Shown here: piece after piece, positions 8,637 through 17,892 of the stretch
Layout: each line of letters starts with the position of its first letter
How positions within the stretch are numbered: the first letter of the stretch is position 1
Assembly: GCF_900580865.1 (NCBI RefSeq)
Contig: NZ_UTBZ01000136.1
Span: forward strand, 62,001 to 126,000
Direction: 5' to 3'
DNA: 64,000 nt
Source: Pseudomonas viridiflava
GTDB lineage: Bacteria; Pseudomonadota; Gammaproteobacteria; Pseudomonadales; Pseudomonadaceae
The notes under the pieces: model-generated
What the model was told of the DNA's origin: nothing
Database searches by the model: none
What the model saw: the letters and a program-made list of their open reading frames with translations, nothing else
Made by a program: the position numbers and the translations under genes

Positions 8637-9389
8637 ATGACTGACACGCCAATGTCCCCCACCGAATTCGAAGCGGCGCTGCGCGCCAAAGGCGCCTTCT
8701 ACCACATCTACCACCCCTATCACGTGGCGATGTATGAAGGCCGCGCCACCCGCGAGCAGATTCAGGGCTGGGTCGCCAACCGCTTCTACTATCAGGTGAA
8801 CATTCCCCTGAAGGACGCGGCGATCCTCGCCAACTGCCCCGATCGGGAAATCCGCCGCGAGTGGATTCAACGCCTGCTCGACCACGACGGCGCCCCCGGC
8901 GAGGACGGCGGCATCGAAGCATGGTTGCGCCTCGGTCAAGCGGTCGGTCTCGATCCGGATCAACTGCGCTCCCAGGAACTGGTGCTGCCCGGCGTACGTT
9001 TCGCCGTCGATGCCTACGTCAACTTCGCCCGTCGCGCCAGTTGGCAGGAAGCCGCCAGCAGCTCGTTGACCGAACTGTTCGCGCCGCAGATCCACCAGTC
9101 GCGCCTCGACAGTTGGCCGCAGCATTACCCGTGGATCGACCCGGCCGGTTACGAATATTTCCGCACCCGTCTCGGTCAGGCACGGCGCGATGTCGAGCAC
9201 GGTCTGGCGATCACGCTCGAGCACTACAAGACGCGCGAAGGCCAGGAGCGCATGCTGGAAATTCTCCAGTTCAAACTGGACATTCTTTGGAGCATGCTCG
9301 ATGCCATGAGCATGGCCTACGAACTGAACCGTCCGCCGTATCACAGCGTCACCGAACAACGCGTCTGGCATAAAGGAATCACCTTATGA
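8637..9389 (+). CDS. pqqC: PqqC, pyrroloquinoline-quinone synthase
   Basis: 250 residues, all-helical PqqC/TenA-like fold. Recognisable parts are FYHIYHPYHVAMYEGRAT near the start and the active-site region QHYPWIDPAGYEYFRTRL. It performs the last, cofactor-free step: ring closure and eight-electron oxidation of AHQQ to PQQ with O2 (EC 1.3.3.11). The start ATG 8637 follows CCCGGAGAACAA. An upstream in-frame ATG would translate the REPIN and is rejected. Its stop overlaps the pqqD start by four bases (ATGA). Confidence 0.96.
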   Translation: MTDTPMSPTEFEAALRAKGAFYHIYHPYHVAMYEGRATREQIQGWVANRFYYQVNIPLKDAAILANCPDREIRREWIQRLLDHDGAPGEDGGIEAWLRLGQAVGLDPDQLRSQELVLPGVRFAVDAYVNFARRASWQEAASSSLTELFAPQIHQSRLDSWPQHYPWIDPAGYEYFRTRLGQARRDVEHGLAITLEHYKTREGQERMLEILQFKLDILWSMLDAMSMAYELNRPPYHSVTEQRVWHKGITL

Positions 9390-9661
9390 GTTTCGACCGC
9401 AGCAAAGTCCCGACCTGGCGTCCCGGCTACCGCTTCCAGTACGAACCGGCGCAGAAAGGCCATGTGCTGCTCTACCCCGAAGGCATGATCAAACTCAACG
9501 ACAGCGCCGCGCTGATCGGCGGTTTGATCGACGGCGAACGCGACGTTGTGGCGATTATTGCCAAACTCGATGAGCAGTTCCCCGGCGTGCCTGAGCTCGG
9601 TGACGACATCGAGCAATTCATGGAGGTTGCCCGTGCGCAGCACTGGATCGAACTTGCCTGA
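9386..9661 (+). CDS. pqqD: PqqD, PqqA-binding peptide chaperone
   Basis: 91 residues, PqqD family. It binds PqqA and presents it to the radical-SAM enzyme PqqE. Family-like segments are WRPGYRFQYEPAQ and LLYPEGMIKLNDSAALI. It overlaps pqqC by four bases and pqqE by 29, pointing to translational coupling. Confidence 0.95.
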   Translation: MSFDRSKVPTWRPGYRFQYEPAQKGHVLLYPEGMIKLNDSAALIGGLIDGERDVVAIIAKLDEQFPGVPELGDDIEQFMEVARAQHWIELA

Positions 9662-10793
9662 TCTGCCACCCAAGCCTGAAATCGGCCTGCCGCTGTGGCT
9701 GCTCGCCGAGCTGACCTACCGCTGCCCGCTGCAATGCCCGTACTGCTCCAATCCACTGGATTTCGCCGAGCAGGGCAAAGAGCTGAGCACCGAGCAGTGG
9801 GTCAAAGTTTTCCGCGAAGCGCGGGAAATGGGCGCGGCGCAACTGGGCTTTTCCGGTGGCGAGCCGCTGGTGCGTCAGGATCTGGCCGAGCTGATTCATG
9901 AAGCACGGCAGTTGGGTTTCTACACCAACCTGATCACCTCCGGCATCGGCCTGACCGAGCAGAAAATCAGCGACTTCAAGAAGGCCGGGCTCGATCACAT
10001 CCAGATCAGTTTCCAGGCCAGCGATGAGCAAGTGAACAACCTGCTGGCCGGCTCGAAAAAGGCTTTCGCGCAGAAGCTGGAAATGGCTCGGGCGGTGAAG
10101 GCCCACGGCTATCCGATGGTGCTGAACTTCGTCACCCATCGGCACAACATCGACAAGATCGACCGCATCATCGAGCTGTGCATTGCGCTGGAAGCCGACT
10201 TCGTTGAACTCGCCACCTGCCAGTTCTACGGTTGGGCGCAGCTCAATCGTGTCGGCCTGTTGCCGACCAAAGAGCAACTGGTGCGCGCCGAACGCATTAC
10301 CAACGAATACCGCGCCAAGCTGGAAGCCGAAGGGCATCCGTGCAAGCTGATTTTCGTCACCCCGGATTACTACGAAGAACGCCCGAAAGCCTGCATGAAC
10401 GGCTGGGGCAGCATCTTTCTGACGGTCACCCCGGACGGCACCGCCCTGCCCTGCCACGGTGCCCGGCAGCTGCCGGTGCAATTTCCCAATGTGCGCGATC
10501 ACAGCATGCAACACATCTGGTACGACTCGTTCGGCTTCAACCGCTTCCGCGGTTACGACTGGATGCCCGAGCCGTGCCGCTCGTGCGACGAGAAAGAAAA
10601 AGACTTCGGCGGCTGCCGCTGCCAGGCGTTCATGCTCACCGGCGACGCGAGCAATGCTGACCCTGTGTGCAGCAAATCCGAACATCACGGCGTGATTCTC
10701 AATGCCCGCGAAGAAGCCGAGACCGCCACTCAAACCATCGAACAATTGGCCTTCCGCAATGAACGAAACTCGCGCCTCATCGCCAAGGGCTGA
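9633..10793 (+). CDS. pqqE: PqqE, radical-SAM enzyme that cross-links PqqA
   Basis: 386 residues from GTG 9633, which has GGAGG six bases upstream. The radical-SAM cluster motif is C31-x3-C35-x2-C38 (YRCPLQCPYCSN). The C-terminal SPASM part has the auxiliary cluster cysteines, including PCHGARQLP and CRSCDEKEKDFGGCRCQ. It joins Glu16 and Tyr20 of PqqA by a carbon-carbon bond (EC 1.21.98.4). A longer in-frame reading from 9546 runs entirely through pqqD and has no support. The gene overlaps both pqqD and the downstream peptidase. Confidence 0.95.
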   Translation: MRSTGSNLPDLPPKPEIGLPLWLLAELTYRCPLQCPYCSNPLDFAEQGKELSTEQWVKVFREAREMGAAQLGFSGGEPLVRQDLAELIHEARQLGFYTNLITSGIGLTEQKISDFKKAGLDHIQISFQASDEQVNNLLAGSKKAFAQKLEMARAVKAHGYPMVLNFVTHRHNIDKIDRIIELCIALEADFVELATCQFYGWAQLNRVGLLPTKEQLVRAERITNEYRAKLEAEGHPCKLIFVTPDYYEERPKACMNGWGSIFLTVTPDGTALPCHGARQLPVQFPNVRDHSMQHIWYDSFGFNRFRGYDWMPEPCRSCDEKEKDFGGCRCQAFMLTGDASNADPVCSKSEHHGVILNAREEAETATQTIEQLAFRNERNSRLIAKG

Positions 10794-12570
10794 GCCTTTC
10801 AGCGCCTCGCAAGCCGTCGCTGCCGGCATGGATTTCGCCGAACTGCAACTCGGCGCCAATGGGCTGTTCTGGAATGAATACCGCCCGGAAGATGCCGCTT
10901 GCCGGCTCTGGCATTGGCGCGATGGTGTGGCGAAATGTCTGACACCGAACGGTTTCAGCGTGCGCAGTCGGGTGTACGAATATGGCGGTGGCGCGTTTTG
11001 TCTGACGCCGGATGGGGTGGTATTCGTTGCTGAGGCGGATCAGCAGTTGTATCGGCAGACGCTGGATGGAGCGCCTGAGGCGCTGACCTCGGGTGATTGT
11101 CGTTACGGCGATCTGCATTTCGCTTTCGGCCAAGTGCTGGCGGTAGAAGAACAGCACGATCAGCATCGACTGGTAGCGATTGATCTGGCTGACGGCAGTC
11201 GACACTTGCTGACTGAAGGTGTGGATTTTTATGCTGCGCCAACACTCAGCCCGGATGGCCAGCGTTTGGCGTGGATCGAGTGGAGTCGCCCGCATCAGCC
11301 ATGGACCTCGACTCGGTTGATGGTGGTTGAGCGCTTGGCTGACGGCGCCTTTGGTCCGCCGCGCTGCGTTGCTGGCGCCGAGATTGAAGAGTCCATTCAA
11401 CAACCGCGTTTTGATGTTGAGGGTCGGCTGTATTGCCTGACTGATCGTGGTGGATTCTGGCAACCGTGGGCTGAAAGTTCTGATGCTTTTGAGCCGTTGC
11501 CCGCCGCGCCGGCCGATCACGCTCCAGCGCCTTGGCAGTTGGGTGGCTGCACTTGGTTGCCTGTTGAAGATTCGGTTTTAGCCAGTTGGAGTGAAGCTGG
11601 TTTTGGCCGCCTGACATTTGGCAATGAAGACTTCACTGGCGACTACAGTCGCTTCCGGCATTTGGCTTTGGACGCGCAATTTATCTACTGCATCGCCGCC
11701 TCGCCGATCAGTCCTTCGGCGGTGATCGCCATTGAACGAAAAACGCGTGAAGTGAACGTGCTGGCCGGCGGCGTGGCGCCCTTGCCCGCCGAACGCATCA
11801 GCCGTCCGCAACCCCTGCGCTACCCAAGCGGTTCAGGCGAGGCGCATGGTTTCTTTTATCCAGCCATGAGCGGTGAGACGAAACCGCCGTTGGTGGTGTT
11901 CATCCATGGCGGCCCGACGTCGGCCTGCTACCCGATGCTCGACCCGCGCATTCAATACTGGACGCAACGTGGCTTCGCCGTCGCCGATCTCAACTATCGC
12001 GGCAGCAGTGGTTATGGCCGGGAATATCGTCAGGCGTTGCATCTGAGCTGGGGCGAGGTAGATGTCGAGGATGCTTGCGCAGTTGTCGCGTATCTTGCCG
12101 GACAAGGCTTGATCGACGGTGAACGCGCATTCATTCGGGGTGGCAGCGCGGGCGGCTACACCACGTTGTGTGCGCTGGCGTTCAAGCAGATTTTCCGCGC
12201 TGGCGCCAGCCTTTACGGTGTCAGCGACCCGGTGGCGCTGGCTCGGGCGACGCATAAGTTCGAAGGTGATTATCTGGACTGGCTGATCGGTGATCCCGAG
12301 CAAGACGCCGAACGCTACGCCGCCCGCACGCCGTTGTTGCATGCGGACAATATCCGCGTGCCGGTGATCTTCTTTCAGGGTGAGCTTGACGCGGTGGTTG
12401 TCCCGCAACAAACCCGCGACATGGTCACGGCACTGGAGCAGAACGGCATCGCGGTCGAAGCCCACTACTACCCCGACGAACGCCACGGCTTCCGCCGCGC
12501 GGCCAATCAGGCGCATGCGCTGGAGCAGGAGTGGAAGTTTTACCGGCGGGTAATTGGGCTCCAGGACTGA
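10759..12570 (+). CDS. S9-family prolyl oligopeptidase-like peptidase of the pqq cluster
   Basis: 603 residues. An N-terminal beta-propeller-like half (to about residue 350) precedes an alpha/beta-hydrolase domain. The catalytic triad is visible: S463 in RGGSAGGY, D544 in GELDAVV and H576 in DERHGF, with the oxyanion stretch IHGGPTS. It has no signal peptide. The gene starts 35 bases inside pqqE, so it is translated with the pqq operon. The same order exists in other Pseudomonas, where the gene is sometimes called pqqM. It may help degrade the cross-linked PqqA or leftover peptides; that role is inferred. Confidence 0.85.
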   Translation: MNETRASSPRAEPFSASQAVAAGMDFAELQLGANGLFWNEYRPEDAACRLWHWRDGVAKCLTPNGFSVRSRVYEYGGGAFCLTPDGVVFVAEADQQLYRQTLDGAPEALTSGDCRYGDLHFAFGQVLAVEEQHDQHRLVAIDLADGSRHLLTEGVDFYAAPTLSPDGQRLAWIEWSRPHQPWTSTRLMVVERLADGAFGPPRCVAGAEIEESIQQPRFDVEGRLYCLTDRGGFWQPWAESSDAFEPLPAAPADHAPAPWQLGGCTWLPVEDSVLASWSEAGFGRLTFGNEDFTGDYSRFRHLALDAQFIYCIAASPISPSAVIAIERKTREVNVLAGGVAPLPAERISRPQPLRYPSGSGEAHGFFYPAMSGETKPPLVVFIHGGPTSACYPMLDPRIQYWTQRGFAVADLNYRGSSGYGREYRQALHLSWGEVDVEDACAVVAYLAGQGLIDGERAFIRGGSAGGYTTLCALAFKQIFRAGASLYGVSDPVALARATHKFEGDYLDWLIGDPEQDAERYAARTPLLHADNIRVPVIFFQGELDAVVVPQQTRDMVTALEQNGIAVEAHYYPDERHGFRRAANQAHALEQEWKFYRRVIGLQD

Positions 12571-12605
12571 TCATCGCGCCCCGATCAAAACCGAGTTGTC
12601 CCAAT

Positions 12606-12679
12606 AGCGAGCAGGCTCGCTCCCACATTGGATCTCTGTTGTTCACAAATCCCCTGTGGGAGCGAGCCTGCTCGCGAAA
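12606..12679. repeat. REPIN between convergent genes
   Basis: Inverted REP pair (left copy AGCGAGCAGGCTCGCTCCCA, right copy its complement) between the S9 peptidase and the convergent PMP3-family gene. The left copy lacks the usual first bases TTCGCG. Confidence 0.9.
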
Positions 12680-12703
12680 GCTATCTACTTGGCGCCGCAG
12701 TAC

Positions 12704-12862
12704 TCAGCGCTTGGCGATGATGTACACCGCATGCACGATCCCCGGAATATACCCGCACAACGTCAACAGGATGTTCAACCAGAACGCCCCGCCAAACCCG
12801 ACCTGCAGAAACACGCCCAGTGGTGGCAACAGAATAGCGATGATGATGCGAATGAAATCCAT
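12704..12862 (-). CDS. PMP3/YqaE-family small membrane protein
   Basis: 52 residues, two predicted membrane helices: MDFIRIIIAILLPPLGVFLQ and the second from about GAFWLNILLTLCGYIPG. The family's PPLGVFL and GYIPGIVHA signatures are clear. PMP3-type proteins sit in the inner membrane and are often stress-induced. AGGAG lies eight bases before ATG 12862; a longer frame from 12901 has no comparable site. It stands alone on the minus strand. Confidence 0.9.
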   Translation of the reverse strand: MDFIRIIIAILLPPLGVFLQVGFGGAFWLNILLTLCGYIPGIVHAVYIIAKR

Positions 12863-12927
12863 GGGGCAGCTCCTGTATGGGGGTTGGCTCACTTGAGCCA
12901 TACAAGCTAATCGACCTGCGCCGTTCG

Positions 12928-13110
12928 TCAGGGTTCACTAGCATTTTCCGCGTCTGCATCAGATTGACGCCGAGCCGCCTCAGAAATTGCAACGAGACAC
13001 GACTCATCAAACTCCCGCATCAAAGCCTTGCTGATAGCACCGACATCAAGCAGTGCAAAGGCTGACTCGTGTATCGATTGAGAAATTTCACTTTTGAATT
13101 TTTCACCCAT
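12928..13110 (-). pseudogene. Truncated antitoxin-like protein (N-terminal part only)
   Basis: 60 residues beginning MGEKFKSEISQSIHESA and continuing to MREFDESCL. This resembles the N-terminal portion of HigA/NadS-type antitoxin regulators, which in intact members is followed by a helix-turn-helix of the LREREHVSQ type. Here that DNA-binding half is missing: after ESCL come about 20 unrelated residues and a stop. A good ribosome binding site (GAGGAG) lies before ATG 13110, so the short protein may still be made. No toxin gene is found next to it. It could be a decayed toxin-antitoxin remnant or a short regulatory protein in its own right; recognition is from memory of the family. Confidence 0.5.
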
Positions 13111-13231
13111 GAGCTGGCTCCTCAATTTCCTTGGTCGACAGGTTCTCGATTTGTCGTAGCAACGGCTGAGCTTAAAAAACATGAGCGGCTCCATCGCTCA
13201 AGCATTAATTGCCACCTGCAAAACCCGGCCA

Positions 13232-13273
13232 CAAAAAAAACGCCCCACGCCAAAAGAATCAGGCGTGGGGCGT
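13232..13273 (-). terminator. Rho-independent terminator of the aminotransferase gene
   Basis: Stem CGCCCCACGCC / GGCGTGGGGCG, loop of ten bases, followed on the minus strand by a run of eight T. It serves the aminotransferase at 13321-14604. Confidence 0.9.
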
Positions 13274-13320
13274 GCGTTATACCGCGAGACGGTTCTGGAA
13301 ATCGGGTAGGAAACTTCAGC

Positions 13321-14604
13321 TCAGACGGCAATCCCTTTGCGGCATTGCAGTTGCGCGGTGCGTACTCGCGAGAACGCGCGGCCCAGGCGCAGGAGCATTT
13401 CGTCGATGTTGGTTTTGCTGACGGTAAGGGCCGGGGTGAAGCGCAAACAGTTGGCTTGCGGGGCGTTGAGCAGCAGGCCTTCGTGCAGAGCGGCGTGGAC
13501 CACGGCTTCGGCGGAATCGTCCGACAGGGTCAGACCATAGAACAGGCCTTGGCCGCGCAATTCGCCGTGGTCATAGCGGTGCGCCAATCTAGCCAGGCCT
13601 TCGCGCAGGTGCTGGCCGTTGTCGTTGACCTGCTGGAGAAAGCTGCGGTCGTGCACGCTGTCGAGCACCACCAAACCGGCGGCTGTCATCAGCGCGTTGC
13701 CGTGATGTGTACCACCGAGTTCGCCCGGCTCGAAACAGCATGCCTTGCCCCGCGCCAGCAGCGCCGCCAATGGCACACCGCCGCCAAGCCCTTTGCCGAG
13801 CACGACGATATCGGCGCGCACACAGTAGGATTGCTCGGCGAGCAAAGTGCCGCAGCGACCAATGCCGGTTTGCACTTCGTCGAGGATCAAGAGAATGCCC
13901 AGTTCACGACAGAGTCGTTCGACACCCTTGAGGTAATGTTCGGTGGCCGGAATAACGCCAGCATCGCTTTGAATCGGCTCCAGCATGATCGCGACGGTTT
14001 GCGCATCGACCGCGGCGTGCAGGGCCGGCAAGTCGTTGAACGGCACCAGATCAAAACCCGGCAGCAGTGGCGCAAAACGGTTGTGCAGGTTGCAGCTGTC
14101 CGAGGCGGAAATCGTCGCCAGACTGCGGCCATGGCACCCCTGCTTCGCGACGATGATCCGCGAGGCGCCGCCACGATGCAGCTGCCCCCACTTGCGCGCG
14201 AGTTTGATCGCGGCTTCACACGCTTCACTGCCGCTGTTGAGCATGTACGCCTGATCGCTGGAAGTCGCGGCGCAGAGGCGTTCGGCGAGGCTGAGCATGC
14301 CGCGATTATGCAGATTGAAACCGGGATTGATCAGCGCCTGCGCCTGACTGCTGATGGCTTTGACCAATGCCGAAGGGCTGTGGCCAAGGCTGTTGGCACC
14401 GCCGGCCTGGGAAAAGTCGAGGTACGCACGGTCGTTGCTGTCCCACAGCCACGAACCCTGACCTCGGACGAAAACCTGTTGCGGCCGCTCGATGCTGGGC
14501 ATCAGCCGCTCGACGCTGAGATCTTCGTTGTTATCAGAGGAATGGCCCTCGAAAGCGAGGTCATCAAGACTCGGCGTCGGGCGCCGCAAACTGAACAGAT
14601 TCAT
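13321..14604 (-). CDS. Class III pyridoxal-phosphate aminotransferase (acetylornithine/ornithine-type)
   Basis: 427 residues, fold-type I class III aminotransferase. The PLP lysine is K271 in VVLGKGLGGGVP, the cofactor aspartate is D242 in LILDEVQTGIGR, and the phosphate-binding NSGSEACEAA is at about 123-132. The family covers acetylornithine, ornithine, GABA and putrescine aminotransferases; the substrate cannot be read from the sequence. ATG 14604 gives the normal start MNLFSLRRP; a longer frame from 14646 has no support. It is divergent from a LysR regulator, a pair also found in P. putida, so that regulator probably controls it. Confidence 0.85.
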   Translation of the reverse strand: MNLFSLRRPTPSLDDLAFEGHSSDNNEDLSVERLMPSIERPQQVFVRGQGSWLWDSNDRAYLDFSQAGGANSLGHSPSALVKAISSQAQALINPGFNLHNRGMLSLAERLCAATSSDQAYMLNSGSEACEAAIKLARKWGQLHRGGASRIIVAKQGCHGRSLATISASDSCNLHNRFAPLLPGFDLVPFNDLPALHAAVDAQTVAIMLEPIQSDAGVIPATEHYLKGVERLCRELGILLILDEVQTGIGRCGTLLAEQSYCVRADIVVLGKGLGGGVPLAALLARGKACCFEPGELGGTHHGNALMTAAGLVVLDSVHDRSFLQQVNDNGQHLREGLARLAHRYDHGELRGQGLFYGLTLSDDSAEAVVHAALHEGLLLNAPQANCLRFTPALTVSKTNIDEMLLRLGRAFSRVRTAQLQCRKGIAV

Positions 14605-14688
14605 TGAAAAAAACCTCGTTTGAGGTGTTTTGAACTGCCTATGCAAACACTGTCGAAGCGAACGCTATTCATCGCGCTTTCTGGCCCT

Positions 14689-14722
14689 GTAAGCCTTGTG
14701 AATGCGGTTAGACTAGGCTTAC
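14689..14722. promoter_or_regulatory. Inverted repeat in the aminotransferase/LysR divergent region
   Basis: GTAAGCCT and AGGCTTAC form an 8-bp inverted repeat with an 18-bp spacer, midway between the two divergent starts. It is a candidate operator for the LysR-type regulator or the promoter core. Confidence 0.45.
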
Positions 14723-14760
14723 TGAGGCCTGCGGGCCATTTCGATTTACCAGCATTTTCG

Positions 14761-14775
14761 ATAAGCATTACTTAT
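14761..14775. promoter_or_regulatory. LysR-type motif ATAAG-N5-CTTAT at the regulator start
   Basis: An inverted repeat ATAAG-CATTA-CTTAT that fits the T-N11-A pattern of LysR operators. It overlaps the ATG of the LysR gene, which would suit autorepression. Confidence 0.5.
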
Positions 14776-15688
14776 GGATTTCAAACAACTGCGTTATTTC
14801 GTCGCGGTCTACGAAGAAGGCCATGTTGGCCGGGCGGCGGAACGCCTGTCGATCTCGCAACCGGCGTTGTCACAGCAGATCCGCCAGCTCGAACAGAACC
14901 TCGACGTCACCCTGTTCGAGCGCAGCAGCAAGCGCTTGCTGCCAACCCTGGCCGCGCACACGTTGTACAACCACGCAGTGCCGCTGCTCGACGGACTGCA
15001 ACGGGCGCGCGAGGCGTTGGGCAACTTCAAGGGCCAAGCCTTGCGCACGCTGGCAATCGGCGTTCTGCAAACGGTGCACACCAGTCTGGTGCCGCAAATG
15101 CTTGAGCGGGTGCGCAAGGCGCAGCCGCACTTGGTGGTGCAGATTTATGAATTGACGGGGCTGGAGATCGAGCGGCGCTTGCTCAATGGGTCGTTGGACA
15201 TTGGCATCAGTTACCTGCCGCCGCGCCAACCGGGCCTGCATGGGGTGATGTTGTACGAAGATGAACTGACGCTGGTGATCCCGGCGGATCATCCACTGCG
15301 TGAATTCAAGAAAGTCTCGATGCGTCAGGCCGCCGAACTGCCGATGTTGCTGCTGGGTGAAGAGTTTCAGATTCGCCAGATCTGGCAGGCGCAACTGACC
15401 GCCCTCGGACGACGTCCGCAGGTGCAAGCCGAGTTGAACAACATGGTGGGAATTCTCGACAGTTTGCCGCACACCAAACTGGCGACGGTGCTGCCCGGGC
15501 GTTCGCAAAAGGAGTACGACGATCAGGATTTGCTGTGGAAACCGCTGAGCGAACCACGGGTACCGCTGAAGGTGGGTCTGGTGTGTCGCGATGTGCAACG
15601 CCAGCAAGCGTCTTTGGCGCTACTGCGGACTTTGCTGGAGGAAGTAATGGAGCGTGAGGTGAAACCAGCGCTGGATCCGTTGGCCTGA
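14774..15688 (+). CDS. LysR-family transcriptional regulator
   Basis: 304 residues. The winged helix-turn-helix lies at residues 1-60 (MDFKQLRYFVAVYEEGHVGR, SQPALSQQIRQLE), and the co-inducer domain follows from about 90. The sequence resembles the CynR/CatR-like branch. It is transcribed away from the class III aminotransferase and a LysR-type motif overlaps its start, so it probably controls both genes. The inducer is unknown; the neighbour suggests an amine or amino acid. Confidence 0.9.
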   Translation: MDFKQLRYFVAVYEEGHVGRAAERLSISQPALSQQIRQLEQNLDVTLFERSSKRLLPTLAAHTLYNHAVPLLDGLQRAREALGNFKGQALRTLAIGVLQTVHTSLVPQMLERVRKAQPHLVVQIYELTGLEIERRLLNGSLDIGISYLPPRQPGLHGVMLYEDELTLVIPADHPLREFKKVSMRQAAELPMLLLGEEFQIRQIWQAQLTALGRRPQVQAELNNMVGILDSLPHTKLATVLPGRSQKEYDDQDLLWKPLSEPRVPLKVGLVCRDVQRQQASLALLRTLLEEVMEREVKPALDPLA

Positions 15689-15710
15689 GCACTTTTCTGC
15701 AGGCAAAAGA

Positions 15711-15733
15711 AAACCCCGCCGAAGCGGGGCTTT
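15711..15733. terminator. Bidirectional terminator between LysR gene and acyl-CoA dehydrogenase
   Basis: CCCCGC-CGAA-GCGGGG hairpin. It has CTTT on the plus side and TTTTCTTTT on the minus side, so it can end both the LysR gene and the convergent dehydrogenase. Confidence 0.8.
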
Positions 15734-15878
15734 GCAGACTGTTTCCCTGACATCCATTTCACTCCGCCACCCTGGCAGAATCCTACGTGTCCGTGTTGTT
15801 GCTTTGCGCTTCCTGCGCGACGTCCATGAAATGTAGATTAGCCGTGGATCCAATCTACGCATATGGGAGAACAGCAGC

Positions 15879-15908
15879 ACGTCATGTAAGAGAATGCTTA
15901 CATGACGT
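15879..15908. repeat. Perfect 12-bp inverted repeat
   Basis: ACGTCATGTAAG - AGAATG - CTTACATGACGT, immediately after the stop of the acyl-CoA dehydrogenase at 15916. There is no T-run, so it is not a typical terminator. Possible roles are mRNA 3' end protection or a protein binding site. Confidence 0.6.
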
Positions 15909-15915
15909 TATCGCA

Positions 15916-17694
<1,779 letters not shown>

Positions 17695-17854
17695 GGCAAA
17701 CCTCGCAAGATCTAAACAGGTGATTCGTGGAATGATGTTTTCGTTGAGCCTGAGTGTACCTCAACAACTTTTGCGACACATAGGGTCAACCGGTGACTGA
17801 TTTGTTATTTTTAGTCACCATAAAAAATCGCAGCCCCGACAACGCCCGATTCCC

Positions 17855-17884
17855 TGTAGGAGCTGCCGCAGGCTGCGATCTTTT
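17855..17884. repeat. Type II REP, single copy
   Basis: TGTAGGAGCTGCCGCAGGCTGCGATC followed by TTTT, one copy of the second REP family in this window, located between two acyl-CoA dehydrogenase genes. Confidence 0.8.
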
Positions 17885-17892
17885 GCTTTTAC

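Noticed and set aside
7347..9371. Very long open frame on the minus strand opposite pqqA, pqqB and pqqC
   Set aside because: It overlaps three certain genes, has no family match and reflects high-GC antisense bias.
13069..14607. Long plus-strand frame opposite the aminotransferase
   Set aside because: The minus strand holds a complete class III aminotransferase with all key residues.
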